Source of the DNA: an uncultured Ectothiorhodospiraceae bacterium
Lineage (GTDB): Bacteria > Pseudomonadota > Gammaproteobacteria > Nitrococcales > Nitrococcaceae
Direction of reading: 5' to 3'
DNA: 64,000 bases
Assembly (NCBI GenBank): GCA_913055565.1
Contig: CAJXKP010000011.1
Location: 1-64,000, forward strand
A program made the translations under genes and the position numbers. Positions 12,623 through 21,737 of this stretch are shown piece by piece (position 1 is the stretch's first letter; the number at the start of each line of letters is the position of its first letter). The notes beneath the pieces are model-generated. The model was not told the origin of the DNA. It saw nothing but the letters and a program-made list of their open reading frames with translations, and made no database searches.

Positions 12623-13939
12623 ATGGATATTGAGACCACGCCGCTGCTGACCGATCTCTACGAACTCACCATGCTCTCGGCCTACCGAGATCAGGGCATG
12701 AACGAGACGGCCGTTTTCGAGTTCTTCGTCCGCGATGCCGGCGAACGACGGCCCTGTTTCGTGACCGCCGGCGTCGACACGGCCGTTGATTGGCTGGAGC
12801 AGGCCCAGTTCAGCGACGAGGAATGCGCCTGGTTACGCGCCTGCGGCCATTTCGATGACGACTTCGTCGAGGCCATGGCCGAGTGGCGATTCACCGGCAC
12901 GGTCCGCGCGATGCCGGAAGGGACCATCGCCTTCCCCGAGGAGCCGATCCTACAAGTCATCGCCCCGCTGCCGGAGGCCCAGCTCGTCGAGTCGCGGCTG
13001 ATGAACATCCTCCACGGCCAGACATTACTGGCCTCCAAGGCCATCCGTGCCAAGCTCGCCGCCGGCCCACGGATGCTCGTGGATTTTGGTCTGCGACGCG
13101 CCCATGGCGGCGAGGCTGGCCTTTGGGCCGCCCGCAGCTGCTATCTCGCGGGCTTCGATGCCACCGCTACCTGTCTCGCCGGGGCGCGCTACGGTATCCC
13201 TGTCAGTGGCACCATGGCCCATTCATTCATCCTGGCCCATAACGATGAGTCCCAGGCCTTTTTAAACTTCGCGCGCAGCCATCCCGACAATGTGGTCCTG
13301 TTGATCGACACCTATGACGTCGAGACGGGAGCGCAGCGAGTCACCGAAGTGGCGCCTCAATTGGCCAGTGAGGGCATTGCCATTAAGGGCGTGCGTATCG
13401 ATAGCGGCGATCTCGCGGCCCATGCGCGTGAGGTCCGCCGGATCCTGGACGCGGCCAACCTGTCCCAAACGCGCATACTGGTCAGCGGCGGACTTGACGA
13501 GGACCGCATCGCCGATCTGGTTGCCGATGGCGCCCCCATCGACGGCTTCGGCGTGGGCTCTCGCGTCGACAGCTCGGCGGATGTGCCCTACCTGGACTGC
13601 GCGTACAAGCTCCATGAATATGGCGGCCAGCCCGTTCACAAGCGTTCCGAGAAGAAGAACGACCTACCGGGACGCAAACAGATCGTGCGTCAGTACGACA
13701 GCGATGGGGTTATGAGCGGCGACACCATCGGTTTCGATGGCGAACCCATCGAGGGCGAATCGCTACTGGTCACTAAAATGCAGGGTGGCGAACGAACGAC
13801 CGACGCCGACAGCATCGAGGTTGCGCGCCAGCGCTGCACCGATCAGAGTCAGCGGCTCCCGGCGTCATTTCGGCACCTGGACACCTCACCGACCTATTCG
13901 GTTTATCACTCGCCGCAATTGAAAAAACTAACTAGCTAA
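12623..13939 (+). CDS. pncB: Nicotinate phosphoribosyltransferase
   Basis: Salvages nicotinate to nicotinate mononucleotide in the Preiss-Handler NAD pathway. From ATG 12623 the protein has 438 residues and begins with the conserved LLTDLYELTM block. The phosphoribosyl-binding part includes DFGLRRAHGGEAG, the SGTMAHSFI motif and the RIDSGDL segment typical of the bacterial class-1/2 nicotinate enzymes. A TTG at 12587 with a GAGG site would add 12 residues, so the start is uncertain. It follows the ABC operon by 115 bases, so it may share its transcript or have its own promoter. It converges with the H-NS gene. Confidence 0.93.
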   Translation: MDIETTPLLTDLYELTMLSAYRDQGMNETAVFEFFVRDAGERRPCFVTAGVDTAVDWLEQAQFSDEECAWLRACGHFDDDFVEAMAEWRFTGTVRAMPEGTIAFPEEPILQVIAPLPEAQLVESRLMNILHGQTLLASKAIRAKLAAGPRMLVDFGLRRAHGGEAGLWAARSCYLAGFDATATCLAGARYGIPVSGTMAHSFILAHNDESQAFLNFARSHPDNVVLLIDTYDVETGAQRVTEVAPQLASEGIAIKGVRIDSGDLAAHAREVRRILDAANLSQTRILVSGGLDEDRIADLVADGAPIDGFGVGSRVDSSADVPYLDCAYKLHEYGGQPVHKRSEKKNDLPGRKQIVRQYDSDGVMSGDTIGFDGEPIEGESLLVTKMQGGERTTDADSIEVARQRCTDQSQRLPASFRHLDTSPTYSVYHSPQLKKLTS

Positions 13940-14034
13940 AGAAACGCCAGCCGCCTGCCGCCGGCAACCGGGACCGAGAGGCCGTGGCAACGGCGCGGGA
14001 ATTCTAGCCCACCACCGATAATCGCTTTCGCGCC

Positions 14035-14068
14035 GGCCGTCCCGGAGTGCAACGTACCCGGGACGGCC
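14035..14068. terminator. Bidirectional hairpin between pncB and hns-like gene
   Basis: A perfect 11-bp stem (14035-14045 GGCCGTCCCGG with 14058-14068) and a 12-base loop lie between two convergent genes. No U-tract follows on either strand, so it may act with Rho or as an mRNA-stabilising 3' end. Confidence 0.55.
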
Positions 14069-14079
14069 AAACCAATCGC

Positions 14080-14403
14080 CTAGGAACTCGCCTTCGCTTC
14101 CTCGAGCGAGCGCCCGGCAGCCTCCCATTCCTTAACCCAGACCGGCTTGCGACCGCGGCCGCTCCAGGTCTTACTCGGATCCTCAGGATGCCGAAAGCGC
14201 ACCGTGCCCTTGCTGGTACTGCGCGTTCCCTTGGCGGCACTCGACGGCACAAGCTCACTCAGGCTGAAGCCGTATTTCTCCGCAACCTCTCTGAGCTCCT
14301 GCTGAGCCTGCTTGGCCTCATGCTTACGCCGCTGATCGAGCTCCTTATCAATGTCTTTCTTGAGCTGCTGCAACTCACTGGAATTATAGCGCGAAAGATC
14401 CAT
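14080..14403 (-). CDS. H-NS family nucleoid-associated protein
   Basis: A 107-residue xenogeneic-silencer type DNA-binding protein. An N-terminal charged coiled coil (about 5-50) serves for oligomerisation. A Ser/Thr/Lys linker follows, and the C-terminal H-NS domain contains the diagnostic TWSGRGRKPVW (about 79-89), which inserts into the minor groove of AT-rich DNA. The ATG is preceded by AGAGGAG at five bases. The upstream DNA is richer in A+T than the rest of the window, which would suit autoregulation. A possible promoter is TTGCGA (14545-14540), 17 bases, TAGATT (14522-14517), giving a leader of about 105 nt. Confidence 0.9.
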   Translation of the reverse strand: MDLSRYNSSELQQLKKDIDKELDQRRKHEAKQAQQELREVAEKYGFSLSELVPSSAAKGTRSTSKGTVRFRHPEDPSKTWSGRGRKPVWVKEWEAAGRSLEEAKASS

Positions 14404-15026
14404 TGCTACTCCTCTGACCTATGGTGTTAAAAATGACCGTGCCACCATTGATAGTGGGCAACACTCAGCGCGGTGATGTTCTGCTGTCCTTGCCTTCCCT
14501 CACCCCGTTACGGCGAAATCTAATAGCAAACCCAGAAAATCGCAATAGTGGATTAATTCAGCCGTCGCCCTAACGCATTTCAGGATCGCTTTCACCCGCC
14601 CCGGGGGCGTGGAACAATCGTCCTCGAACCCCCGGGAAAGGCCGAATAATTCAGGTAGACCTGTGCCCGCCACGGCGACGGTCACAAGGCAAGGCTTCGC
14701 CGTGAAGGGCCGTTGCCCATTACAAGAACGCGCAGCGACCCACAGCGCCCCGGGGGCGCGCCCGCCGGGACCTACCGCACACATCAGGCGTGGCAACACG
14801 GGACTATACCGGCAATACCATTGTGACGCGCTGCGCCTTGCCTGCGCCCAATCAGCGGGTAGAAATCGACGCGAATTGATCAGCATTACCCGATGGCGCT
14901 AGGCCGCCCCAGAAATGCCGAACGACATAGCCATGGCTGACAACGACTGGGACAATACCTCGGGGTGGCGCCGACTCTTGCATGAGCCGGCTACCCGAAT
15001 GTCGAACGCAATGAGCCGAGAACCCC
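14404..15026. other. 623-base intergenic region with palindromes, no convincing gene
   Basis: Between the divergent H-NS and 408-residue genes. The H-NS-proximal 170 bases are AT-rich (probable promoter and H-NS target). The central part has two copies of a CGCCCCGGGGGCG-type palindrome: one near 14596-14610, and one at 14745-14759 that forms a perfect 7-bp stem. A structured GGCAA/TTGCC stem enclosing GGCTTCGCC lies near 14690-14720. A weak plus-strand promoter, TTGCCT (14838-14843), 16 bases, TAGAAA (14860-14865), could serve the downstream gene. ORFs here lack ribosome sites and look composition-driven. A small RNA cannot be excluded. Confidence 0.4.
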
Positions 15027-16253
15027 ATGCAATCCGCCCTATCCGCTACACCGGCTGTGTTAACGGTCGAGCTCGAACCCGAGGCAATCGTTGACCAGTT
15101 ACCGCCCCCCGCGCTAACACGCGACGCTGCCGAGGTCATAGCGAACGCCGTGGCCAACGATCTCCAGCGCATCCTAGGCGAGGGGGTGCAGTCGAGCGGT
15201 CTGATCCTGCTGGGCGCGCTATACGATCTCACTGAGTTACTGCGCCCGGGCCTGCCCATGGCCGAAGGGCTGCTCGACTATTATCGCGGCGGGCTGCGAG
15301 GCGGCGCTTTCGAGCCTCAGCTTTTGGCCTTGGGCAGTGCCGGGGGCCAATTCCCGGTCCCGGAGCTGGCGCCGCGACGGGCCCGCGGCTCGGGCCCCCT
15401 GCTGGCCATTCCCTTTGCCCTAGTCGCCCCCGGACCGACGCTTGAACCGCTACGCGAGCAGCTCGAGAACGAGCTGCTGGGTAAGGGGCGCGCCTCGCTA
15501 GAGACGGACCGCACGGTCCAGCAGCTGTTTAGCGTCGCCCCGGTGAATCTGAGCTACGCCACCCTGCATGATGTCGGTGCCCTTCTCCGCGTGCAATTGG
15601 AGCATGCCGGCTTCGCCCCCCTATGGCAGCTCCTCGAGGCCGCCCTCTATCGTCCCGAGGAGCCCGTAGCCGTGGACACAGCAGCCGGGAATCGGTTCAT
15701 GACCCATCAAGGCCAGGCGTGGACACCCATCCTGGACTTCGACAGCTGGGCGGCTTGCCGCACCGAGGCCACGGTGGACGGCTACCTGGCGTGGCAAAAG
15801 ATACAGCGTCAGTACTTGGCTGGCCTGTCGGCCCATGGTATCGAGGTGATACCGACAGCGGCACGATCGGGGGTTTATAGCCAGGATGCAGAGGTGGCGC
15901 TAAGCGTGGCCCAGGCCAGCGCCCTGGATCCAGCGGACCGATTGAGCGTCGCCGTCACTGGCGACCCCGAGCCCACGGCAGCCGCGCTCGTCGCCCTCAC
16001 CGAGCAGGGCAGTCCCGAACTCGGACCCATCGCCTATACCGTTATGATCCAGGGCGCGGATGGCGCGGTGCAGTATCTCGGTCATGACTACCCGCTGGCA
16101 CCGGAGGCCATCGTCGCCATACGCGATGACTGGCAACGCCGGGCCAGCCGGATCGGAGCACGTTTCCATATGGAACAGCCCGGGCGTCTATTGACGACGG
16201 GCGATCCGCCGGCGCTCATGCCGTGGTTCGAAACTTATGGCACCGCCCACTGA
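15027..16253 (+). CDS. Unrecognised 408-residue protein
   Basis: I do not recognise a family. The protein is soluble-looking, with no signal peptide or transmembrane helix. It is rich in Ala, Leu and Pro, with an N-terminal half predicted to be largely helical (segments around LLGALYDLTELLRPGLP and AEGLLDYY). The middle contains three Trp-rich patches (around 200, 235-245 and 385), and the C-terminal third has alternating strand/helix character. Base and codon use match the neighbours, so recent transfer is unlikely. The ribosome site before ATG 15027 is weak. It is alone on the plus strand, convergent with pdxH 20 bases away, so neighbours give no clue. Confidence 0.75.
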   Translation: MQSALSATPAVLTVELEPEAIVDQLPPPALTRDAAEVIANAVANDLQRILGEGVQSSGLILLGALYDLTELLRPGLPMAEGLLDYYRGGLRGGAFEPQLLALGSAGGQFPVPELAPRRARGSGPLLAIPFALVAPGPTLEPLREQLENELLGKGRASLETDRTVQQLFSVAPVNLSYATLHDVGALLRVQLEHAGFAPLWQLLEAALYRPEEPVAVDTAAGNRFMTHQGQAWTPILDFDSWAACRTEATVDGYLAWQKIQRQYLAGLSAHGIEVIPTAARSGVYSQDAEVALSVAQASALDPADRLSVAVTGDPEPTAAALVALTEQGSPELGPIAYTVMIQGADGAVQYLGHDYPLAPEAIVAIRDDWQRRASRIGARFHMEQPGRLLTTGDPPALMPWFETYGTAH

Positions 16254-16273
16254 TAGCCTGGCGATCAGCCGCC

Positions 16274-16882
16274 TCAGGGATTGAGCAGGCTATGCCGCCA
16301 CTGGCCGCCCTCAAGCCAATAGCGGTCGCGCTCATGGAGTCGGCCCTCACCCGCGGCCCAGAACTCGATGAGATCGGGCTCGACACGATAGCCCGTCCAA
16401 TGCGGCGGTCGCGGGATCTGGCAACCTGTGTACTGCGCCTCGATATCAGCGACGCGTTGCTCGAGTGCCTCCTTACCCGCCAGTGCCTCCGATTGGCGGG
16501 ACGCCCAGGCACCGGCCTGACTCAGCCGCGGCCGGGATGCGAAATAGGCGTCCGCCTCGGCATCGCTCACGAAGCTTGCCTGCCCCTCGATCAGCACCTG
16601 TCGGCCGAGCGGCGACCACAGGAAGGTCAACGCGGCGCGCGGGTTCTCGGCGAGGTGACGCCCCTTGCGGGACAGGGTATTGGTATAGAACACGAAACCC
16701 CGCTCGTCGAAACCCTTGAGCAGCACCGTGCGCGCGCTCACCTGCCCCGAAGCCCCACACGTCGCGAGCGTCATGGCCGTTGGTTCAGTCACCTCGTTGC
16801 TGGCCTTGGCCGCCTCGAAGAGCTCCCGGAAACGCTCGATTGCCTCTTGGAACTGTGCCATATGCCCCGAAACCGCAGTCAT
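16274..16882 (-). CDS. pdxH: Pyridoxamine 5'-phosphate oxidase
   Basis: FMN enzyme that oxidises pyridoxamine- or pyridoxine-5'-phosphate to pyridoxal phosphate. It is 202 residues, close to the family's ~210. The family motifs are present: the FMN/PLP-contacting SARTVLLKGFDERGFVFYTN region (about 48-67), SRKGRHL (about 70-76), the RQVLIEGQ strand, FASRPRLSQAGAWAS and the C-terminal WxGYRVxPxxIEFW and RLHERDRY signatures. It lies 45 bases after the NfeD-type gene on the same strand. Confidence 0.96.
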   Translation of the reverse strand: MTAVSGHMAQFQEAIERFRELFEAAKASNEVTEPTAMTLATCGASGQVSARTVLLKGFDERGFVFYTNTLSRKGRHLAENPRAALTFLWSPLGRQVLIEGQASFVSDAEADAYFASRPRLSQAGAWASRQSEALAGKEALEQRVADIEAQYTGCQIPRPPHWTGYRVEPDLIEFWAAGEGRLHERDRYWLEGGQWRHSLLNP

Positions 16883-16927
16883 TCGTCGATCGAAATAGAA
16901 ATAGAGCCTAGGAGGCTATCACAGCCG

Positions 16928-18253
16928 CTATGACACCTGATCATCGGGCACGACGCGGAGTTCGAAGCCATCAGCCCGCACCACTGTCACCCGCTGTCCC
17001 GCTGATACGGGCTCATCCGCCCGGACACGCCAAAGCTCACCCGCGACGCGCACGTAACCGATGTCGTCGAAATCGTCGATCGCCGTGCCGTGGACGCCCT
17101 CGAGATGGGCCTGCCCCGAGACCACGGGTTGGCGGAAGGAGCGCGCGGCCATGGTCGCCGTACCCAGCACCACCAGCAGAGTCACCAGACTGGCGCCGCC
17201 GACGACACCCCAGGACAGGCGGTAGGCGCCGGTGGAGCCGTCGAATAGCAGGACCGAGCCCACGGCGAAGGCAACGACGCCACCGAGGCCCAGGACACCA
17301 AAGGATGGCGCGAAGGCCTCCGCAATCATGAGCGCCATGCCGAAGACCAACAGCGCTAGACCGGCGTAATTCACTGGCAGCGCCTGCAACGCGAAAAGCG
17401 CCATGAGCAAGGCGATACCACCGACCACCCCGGGCACGATCGCGCCTGGATTGGCGAGCTCGAAGATCAGCCCGTAGATCCCGATCAACATCAGGATATA
17501 GGCGACATTCGGATTGCTGATAACGGCCAGCAGGCGCTGTCGCCAGTCCGGCGCCCGCTCGCGCACGCTTGCCTCGGCGGTGTTGAGACGATGCTGGCCG
17601 CTCGTGAGCGACACCGACCGCCCATCGACGGCGGCGAGCAGGGCCTGGGTATCGGCGGCCACAAGATCGATGACGTCTTTGTTGACCGCCGCGCTCGCAC
17701 TCAAGCTGACGCCCTCGCGCACCGCGCGTTCCGCCCACTCGGCGTTACGTCCGCGCAACTCGGCCAGGCCACGGATATAGGCGACGGCATCGTTGATGCG
17801 CTTGCGCTCCTTGGCGGATCGCTCATCTTTACCGCCGTCGCCCGCGTTCCCGTCACCGCCCCCAGGCGTTCCACCACCGCCGAGGGACACCGGCGTCGCC
17901 GCGCCAAGATTCGTGGCCGGCGCCATGGCAGCGATATGACTGGCGTACAGGATATAGGTGCCGGCACTGGCGGCACGCGCGCCCGAAGGCGTGACATAGG
18001 CGATCACGGGGACATCGGTATTGGTGATCGCCTGAACGATATCGCGCATGGCTCGGTCCAGACCGCCCGGCGTATCGATGCGCAGTAGCACGGCCTCGGC
18101 CCCAGCTGACTCCGCGGCTTGGACACCGTCCGTGACGTAGCTAGCCGTCGCGGGTCCGATAGGGCCATCGATGCTTAGGCCATGGACATCCACCTCGTTG
18201 GCTGACGCTGAGCCCAGCATCAGAACCGCCAAGAACAACGCCATTCGGACCAT
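16928..18253 (-). CDS. Membrane-bound NfeD/ClpP-class serine protease
   Basis: A 441-residue full-length NfeD-type protein. An N-terminal signal peptide (cleavage after about Ala18, SASA) leads into a ClpP-like periplasmic protease domain with the probable nucleophile Ser96 (ARAASAGTY). The general-base lysine lies before NDAVAYIRGLAELRGRN, by analogy with archaeal PH1510. About five transmembrane helices (roughly 235-365) follow, and a soluble OB-fold NfeD domain ends the protein. A Gly-rich charged insert (about 125-150) separates the catalytic serine and lysine regions. ATG 18253 has a perfect GGGAGGTGA site; a longer upstream frame only overlaps adk. Such proteases usually sit beside a slipin (stomatin) gene, but none is seen here. 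Confidence 0.9.
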   Translation of the reverse strand: MVRMALFLAVLMLGSASANEVDVHGLSIDGPIGPATASYVTDGVQAAESAGAEAVLLRIDTPGGLDRAMRDIVQAITNTDVPVIAYVTPSGARAASAGTYILYASHIAAMAPATNLGAATPVSLGGGGTPGGGDGNAGDGGKDERSAKERKRINDAVAYIRGLAELRGRNAEWAERAVREGVSLSASAAVNKDVIDLVAADTQALLAAVDGRSVSLTSGQHRLNTAEASVRERAPDWRQRLLAVISNPNVAYILMLIGIYGLIFELANPGAIVPGVVGGIALLMALFALQALPVNYAGLALLVFGMALMIAEAFAPSFGVLGLGGVVAFAVGSVLLFDGSTGAYRLSWGVVGGASLVTLLVVLGTATMAARSFRQPVVSGQAHLEGVHGTAIDDFDDIGYVRVAGELWRVRADEPVSAGQRVTVVRADGFELRVVPDDQVS

Positions 18254-18317
18254 GCTCACCTCCCGCCGCCAGCGCCGCGCGGCCGTATCGGACCGCGCCC
18301 AGCACCGCGCCGAGGCC

Positions 18318-18986
<669 letters not shown>

Positions 18987-19086
18987 CTATGCTGTCTCGA
19001 GACGGGCCACACAACGTGCCGCCTCCGCGTGGCGCGCTGACGGTAGCATCCCCCCCGGGAGGCTGCAACGCGGCATCGCGCGCCGA

Positions 19087-19869
19087 TCACACGTCGGCGG
19101 TGGCGTCCGGCGTAGGCACCAGCTCGAAACGCTCCTCGTGCGCCGTCATGGCTTGCCCTTCCGGGTTGTACCAGCGCTCGCTAACGATGGCCGTGCCCGA
19201 GGCACTAACCATTAACGCGGTTGTGCTACGAGTCCCATACTCGGGTGACACAATAAAGGGCGAACTCAGCAGCCGCTCGCGCACGATACCAATACCGGTG
19301 TCGGGCAGCAGCTCATCGGCGGGTTGGTGTCGATCATAGACCGCATCCAGTAGGGTCTCCGGCGTGGGCGCGGCCGGCGATTGCACCACCGAACCGAGCA
19401 TTGCCCGGGCCCGCTGGATCTTCGGCCAGGGGGCATTGAGGCAGCCATTGCTCAAGCCGTGGATGCCTCGCGGAAGCTCGGCGCAGGGGGCGCAGCGATT
19501 ACTCACATAGCTGACGTGACCAACCTCACCGGCGAGGAGATTAAAGGCGGCGTAGCGGTCATCACTGGCGGCCAATGCCTCGAGACCAAAGGTCGACGCC
19601 CCGGCCAGTGCTCGTAGTGGCAACTCGCCACGCGAGCGCGCCCCAGCCACCTCCTGGCCGTTGCGGAAGTTCGTTACCGCCGCGAACCGGCCACGGCCAT
19701 CGACTACGAACCAGGCCCCGCCGGCGCGCAGGTCACGGCCGCCGAAGACACGCCGGTCCGACCACCAATGGGCCGCTTGCGCCGGTCGCTCATGGAATTC
19801 ATCGCGGTTGGCGACGACAATCAGCGGGTAGTCGCTGCGACAACCGTGAGCGAGAACCAACAGGCACAT
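19087..19869 (-). CDS. NRDE/TANGO2 family protein
   Basis: A 260-residue member of the NRDE (Ser/Thr-rich, TANGO2) family, with the defining ANRDEFHERP at 20-29 and the conserved Cys2 after the initiator methionine. That Cys suggests an N-terminal nucleophile hydrolase fold. The GGRDLRAGGAW block and the C-terminal strand region YGTRSTTAL are conserved features. The molecular function is not established; heme handling has been proposed for eukaryotic homologues. It stands between bamB and adk, with separate gaps of about 30 and 110 bases. Confidence 0.88.
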   Translation of the reverse strand: MCLLVLAHGCRSDYPLIVVANRDEFHERPAQAAHWWSDRRVFGGRDLRAGGAWFVVDGRGRFAAVTNFRNGQEVAGARSRGELPLRALAGASTFGLEALAASDDRYAAFNLLAGEVGHVSYVSNRCAPCAELPRGIHGLSNGCLNAPWPKIQRARAMLGSVVQSPAAPTPETLLDAVYDRHQPADELLPDTGIGIVRERLLSSPFIVSPEYGTRSTTALMVSASGTAIVSERWYNPEGQAMTAHEERFELVPTPDATADV

Positions 19870-19902
19870 ACAACGCCGCCTCGCAGAGCGCTTATGAGAC
19901 CG

Positions 19903-21042
19903 CTACTCGTTGCGCTTAAGCGCGACCAGCCGGCCCCCAACGGTTTGGACGTAGAGCCCGGATCCCGAGACCACGGGCGGCACCGTAATCCGGCTGCCGC
20001 CGATCTCCAAGCGCGCCGCCAGCTCACCATCATCGGGCGACAGCCAATAGAGATAGCCATCCGAGGCGCCGACGACGAGGTACTCACCGAATCGCCGCGG
20101 CGCCGTGAGCTGGAGCTCGCTCAAGGCGTCCTGGCGCCAAACGGTGGCACCATTACCGCGGTCCAATGCCCAGAGGCGGCCGTCGGTGTCAGTAATGTAG
20201 ACCTTGTCGCTGCCCAGTCCGGGACCATTGGCGCTGGAGATGTCGCGGGTCCAGGCGACACTGCCATCGCTCAACGCCAGACCAGCCGCGCGGCCCTGAT
20301 AACTGGTGGCGAACACCTGCGAGCCCTCAACTCGCGGATCGCCGTCGACATCCGCCATGCGATCAAGATCAGTGCTACCACTAGCGACGGCCACCGTGGC
20401 CTCCCAGGCGACACTGCCATCGGCGAGCTTGAGCGCGACGAGCCGACCATTGTCGAGACCAACGAGCGCGCCGCCCTGAACCAACACCGGCGCGCTGTGG
20501 CCACGCAGCGTCAACGACGGCATGCTGCGATCATACAGCCAGCGGCGCTCCCCGTCGGCGGTATCCAGGGCGAACACGCGCCCGTCGTTACTACGAACGA
20601 CCACGGTGCCCTGGCCAATGGCTGCCGGTGCCAAGACCTCGCTGGTCACACCGGAATCCCAGCGCGCCTCGCCACTGGCGGCGTCGAAGCCCAGCACGCG
20701 GCCCTCCCGCGTACCGATCACGAGGAGACCATCAGCCACGGCCGGTCCACCCGACAGCTGCCGCTCGCTGAGTTCTTGGCGCCACATCGCGTCGCCGGTC
20801 GCGGCCTCAAACGCGGCTAGCCGACCGGCGGCACCAGCGGCATAGACCCGCCCGTCCGCGACGGCGGGCTCCAGGCGATGGCGCAGACCCACGGCGTCAC
20901 CGACACTTGCGCTCCAGACCCGTTCGACTGGAACGCCACTAGCATCAACATCCACGGCTGCTGGCTCGGTGGCATCCAGCACATCGGTACCACCACAACC
21001 GGCGAGGCCCAGGAGCACGATCAGTAGGGTTAGCCAGCGCAT
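19903..21042 (-). CDS. bamB: Outer membrane assembly lipoprotein BamB
   Basis: Lipoprotein subunit of the BAM complex that inserts beta-barrel proteins into the outer membrane. The signal peptide ends in a lipobox LAGC, giving a lipidated Cys16. The mature part contains about eight repeats of the PQQ-like beta-propeller type (VAWTRD, ATVWRQD, GDAMWRQ and similar Trp motifs). It is about 379 residues, the usual length. ATG 21042 overlaps the yfgM stop (TGATG); a GTG one codon earlier is an alternative. The yfgM-bamB pair behind hisS is conserved in gammaproteobacteria, but here der does not follow. Confidence 0.96.
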   Translation of the reverse strand: MRWLTLLIVLLGLAGCGGTDVLDATEPAAVDVDASGVPVERVWSASVGDAVGLRHRLEPAVADGRVYAAGAAGRLAAFEAATGDAMWRQELSERQLSGGPAVADGLLVIGTREGRVLGFDAASGEARWDSGVTSEVLAPAAIGQGTVVVRSNDGRVFALDTADGERRWLYDRSMPSLTLRGHSAPVLVQGGALVGLDNGRLVALKLADGSVAWEATVAVASGSTDLDRMADVDGDPRVEGSQVFATSYQGRAAGLALSDGSVAWTRDISSANGPGLGSDKVYITDTDGRLWALDRGNGATVWRQDALSELQLTAPRRFGEYLVVGASDGYLYWLSPDDGELAARLEIGGSRITVPPVVSGSGLYVQTVGGRLVALKRNE

Positions 21043-21725
21043 CACGAACTCGTCCCCACCTCGGCACCCAGGTCGGCGAGCTTGAGCTGGATACGGCCGC
21101 GATGGCGAGCGCGCTCGCGAGCGCCGCCGCCACCGGCCCCGTAGCGAGCCTCAATGGCCGAGATCGCCGCTTGATACGCGGATACGGCCGATTCGCGCTC
21201 GCCTAGGCTGGCCTTAATATCGCCGCGCAGCTCCTGATAACGGGCCGTATAGGGCCCCTCCGAGACCGGTTCCAGGAGATCCAGGGCGGCTTGGCGGTCG
21301 CCGCGCTGGTCAACCACCTTGGCGAGCCGCAGCGTCGCCAGCGGTCGTAAGCCGCTGTTACCGGCCGCATCGCGGGCCTGTCGCAGCGCGGCCTCCGCGA
21401 CCTCATAGTCACCGGCCTCTACGTAGGCCGAGGCAACCCACAGATTGGCCAGCACGGCCTGCACGCTATCGCCATGGTCGGAGGCCAGTTGATTCGCGCG
21501 CTCTTGGGCGCTCTGGCGGTCACCCTCATTCAGGGCCTGCAGGACACCCTGGTAGGTTTGCGCCGCCGCTAACGACTGACTGCGCTGATAACTCTGCCAC
21601 TGCTGCCAGCCAAAGAAGCCGATGACGGCCAGGATGAGCCCGGCCACAACGGCGCGCCCGTTCTCCTGCCACCACCGCTTGATCGCTTCGATTTGTTCTT
21701 CTTCGGTCTCGTAGCCGTTCGCCAT
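21042..21725 (-). CDS. yfgM: YfgM family ancillary SecYEG translocon protein
   Basis: A 227-residue inner-membrane protein with one N-terminal transmembrane helix (about 24-41, AVVAGLILAVIGFFGW) preceded by the conserved acidic YETEEEQIEAIKRWWQENG segment. A periplasmic TPR-like helical domain follows. In E. coli YfgM associates with PpiD and the translocon; a PpiD homologue is present in this window at 47989-49929. The C-terminus is basic and glycine-containing (RYGAGGGGAR), slightly longer than in E. coli. It overlaps bamB. Confidence 0.93.
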   Translation of the reverse strand: MANGYETEEEQIEAIKRWWQENGRAVVAGLILAVIGFFGWQQWQSYQRSQSLAAAQTYQGVLQALNEGDRQSAQERANQLASDHGDSVQAVLANLWVASAYVEAGDYEVAEAALRQARDAAGNSGLRPLATLRLAKVVDQRGDRQAALDLLEPVSEGPYTARYQELRGDIKASLGERESAVSAYQAAISAIEARYGAGGGGARERARHRGRIQLKLADLGAEVGTSS

Positions 21726-21737
21726 GACTTCCTTACC

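Noticed and set aside
14500-14886. 128-codon minus-strand frame in the hns upstream region
   Set aside because: No ribosome site, no hydrophobic or domain pattern, and it spans probable promoter DNA.
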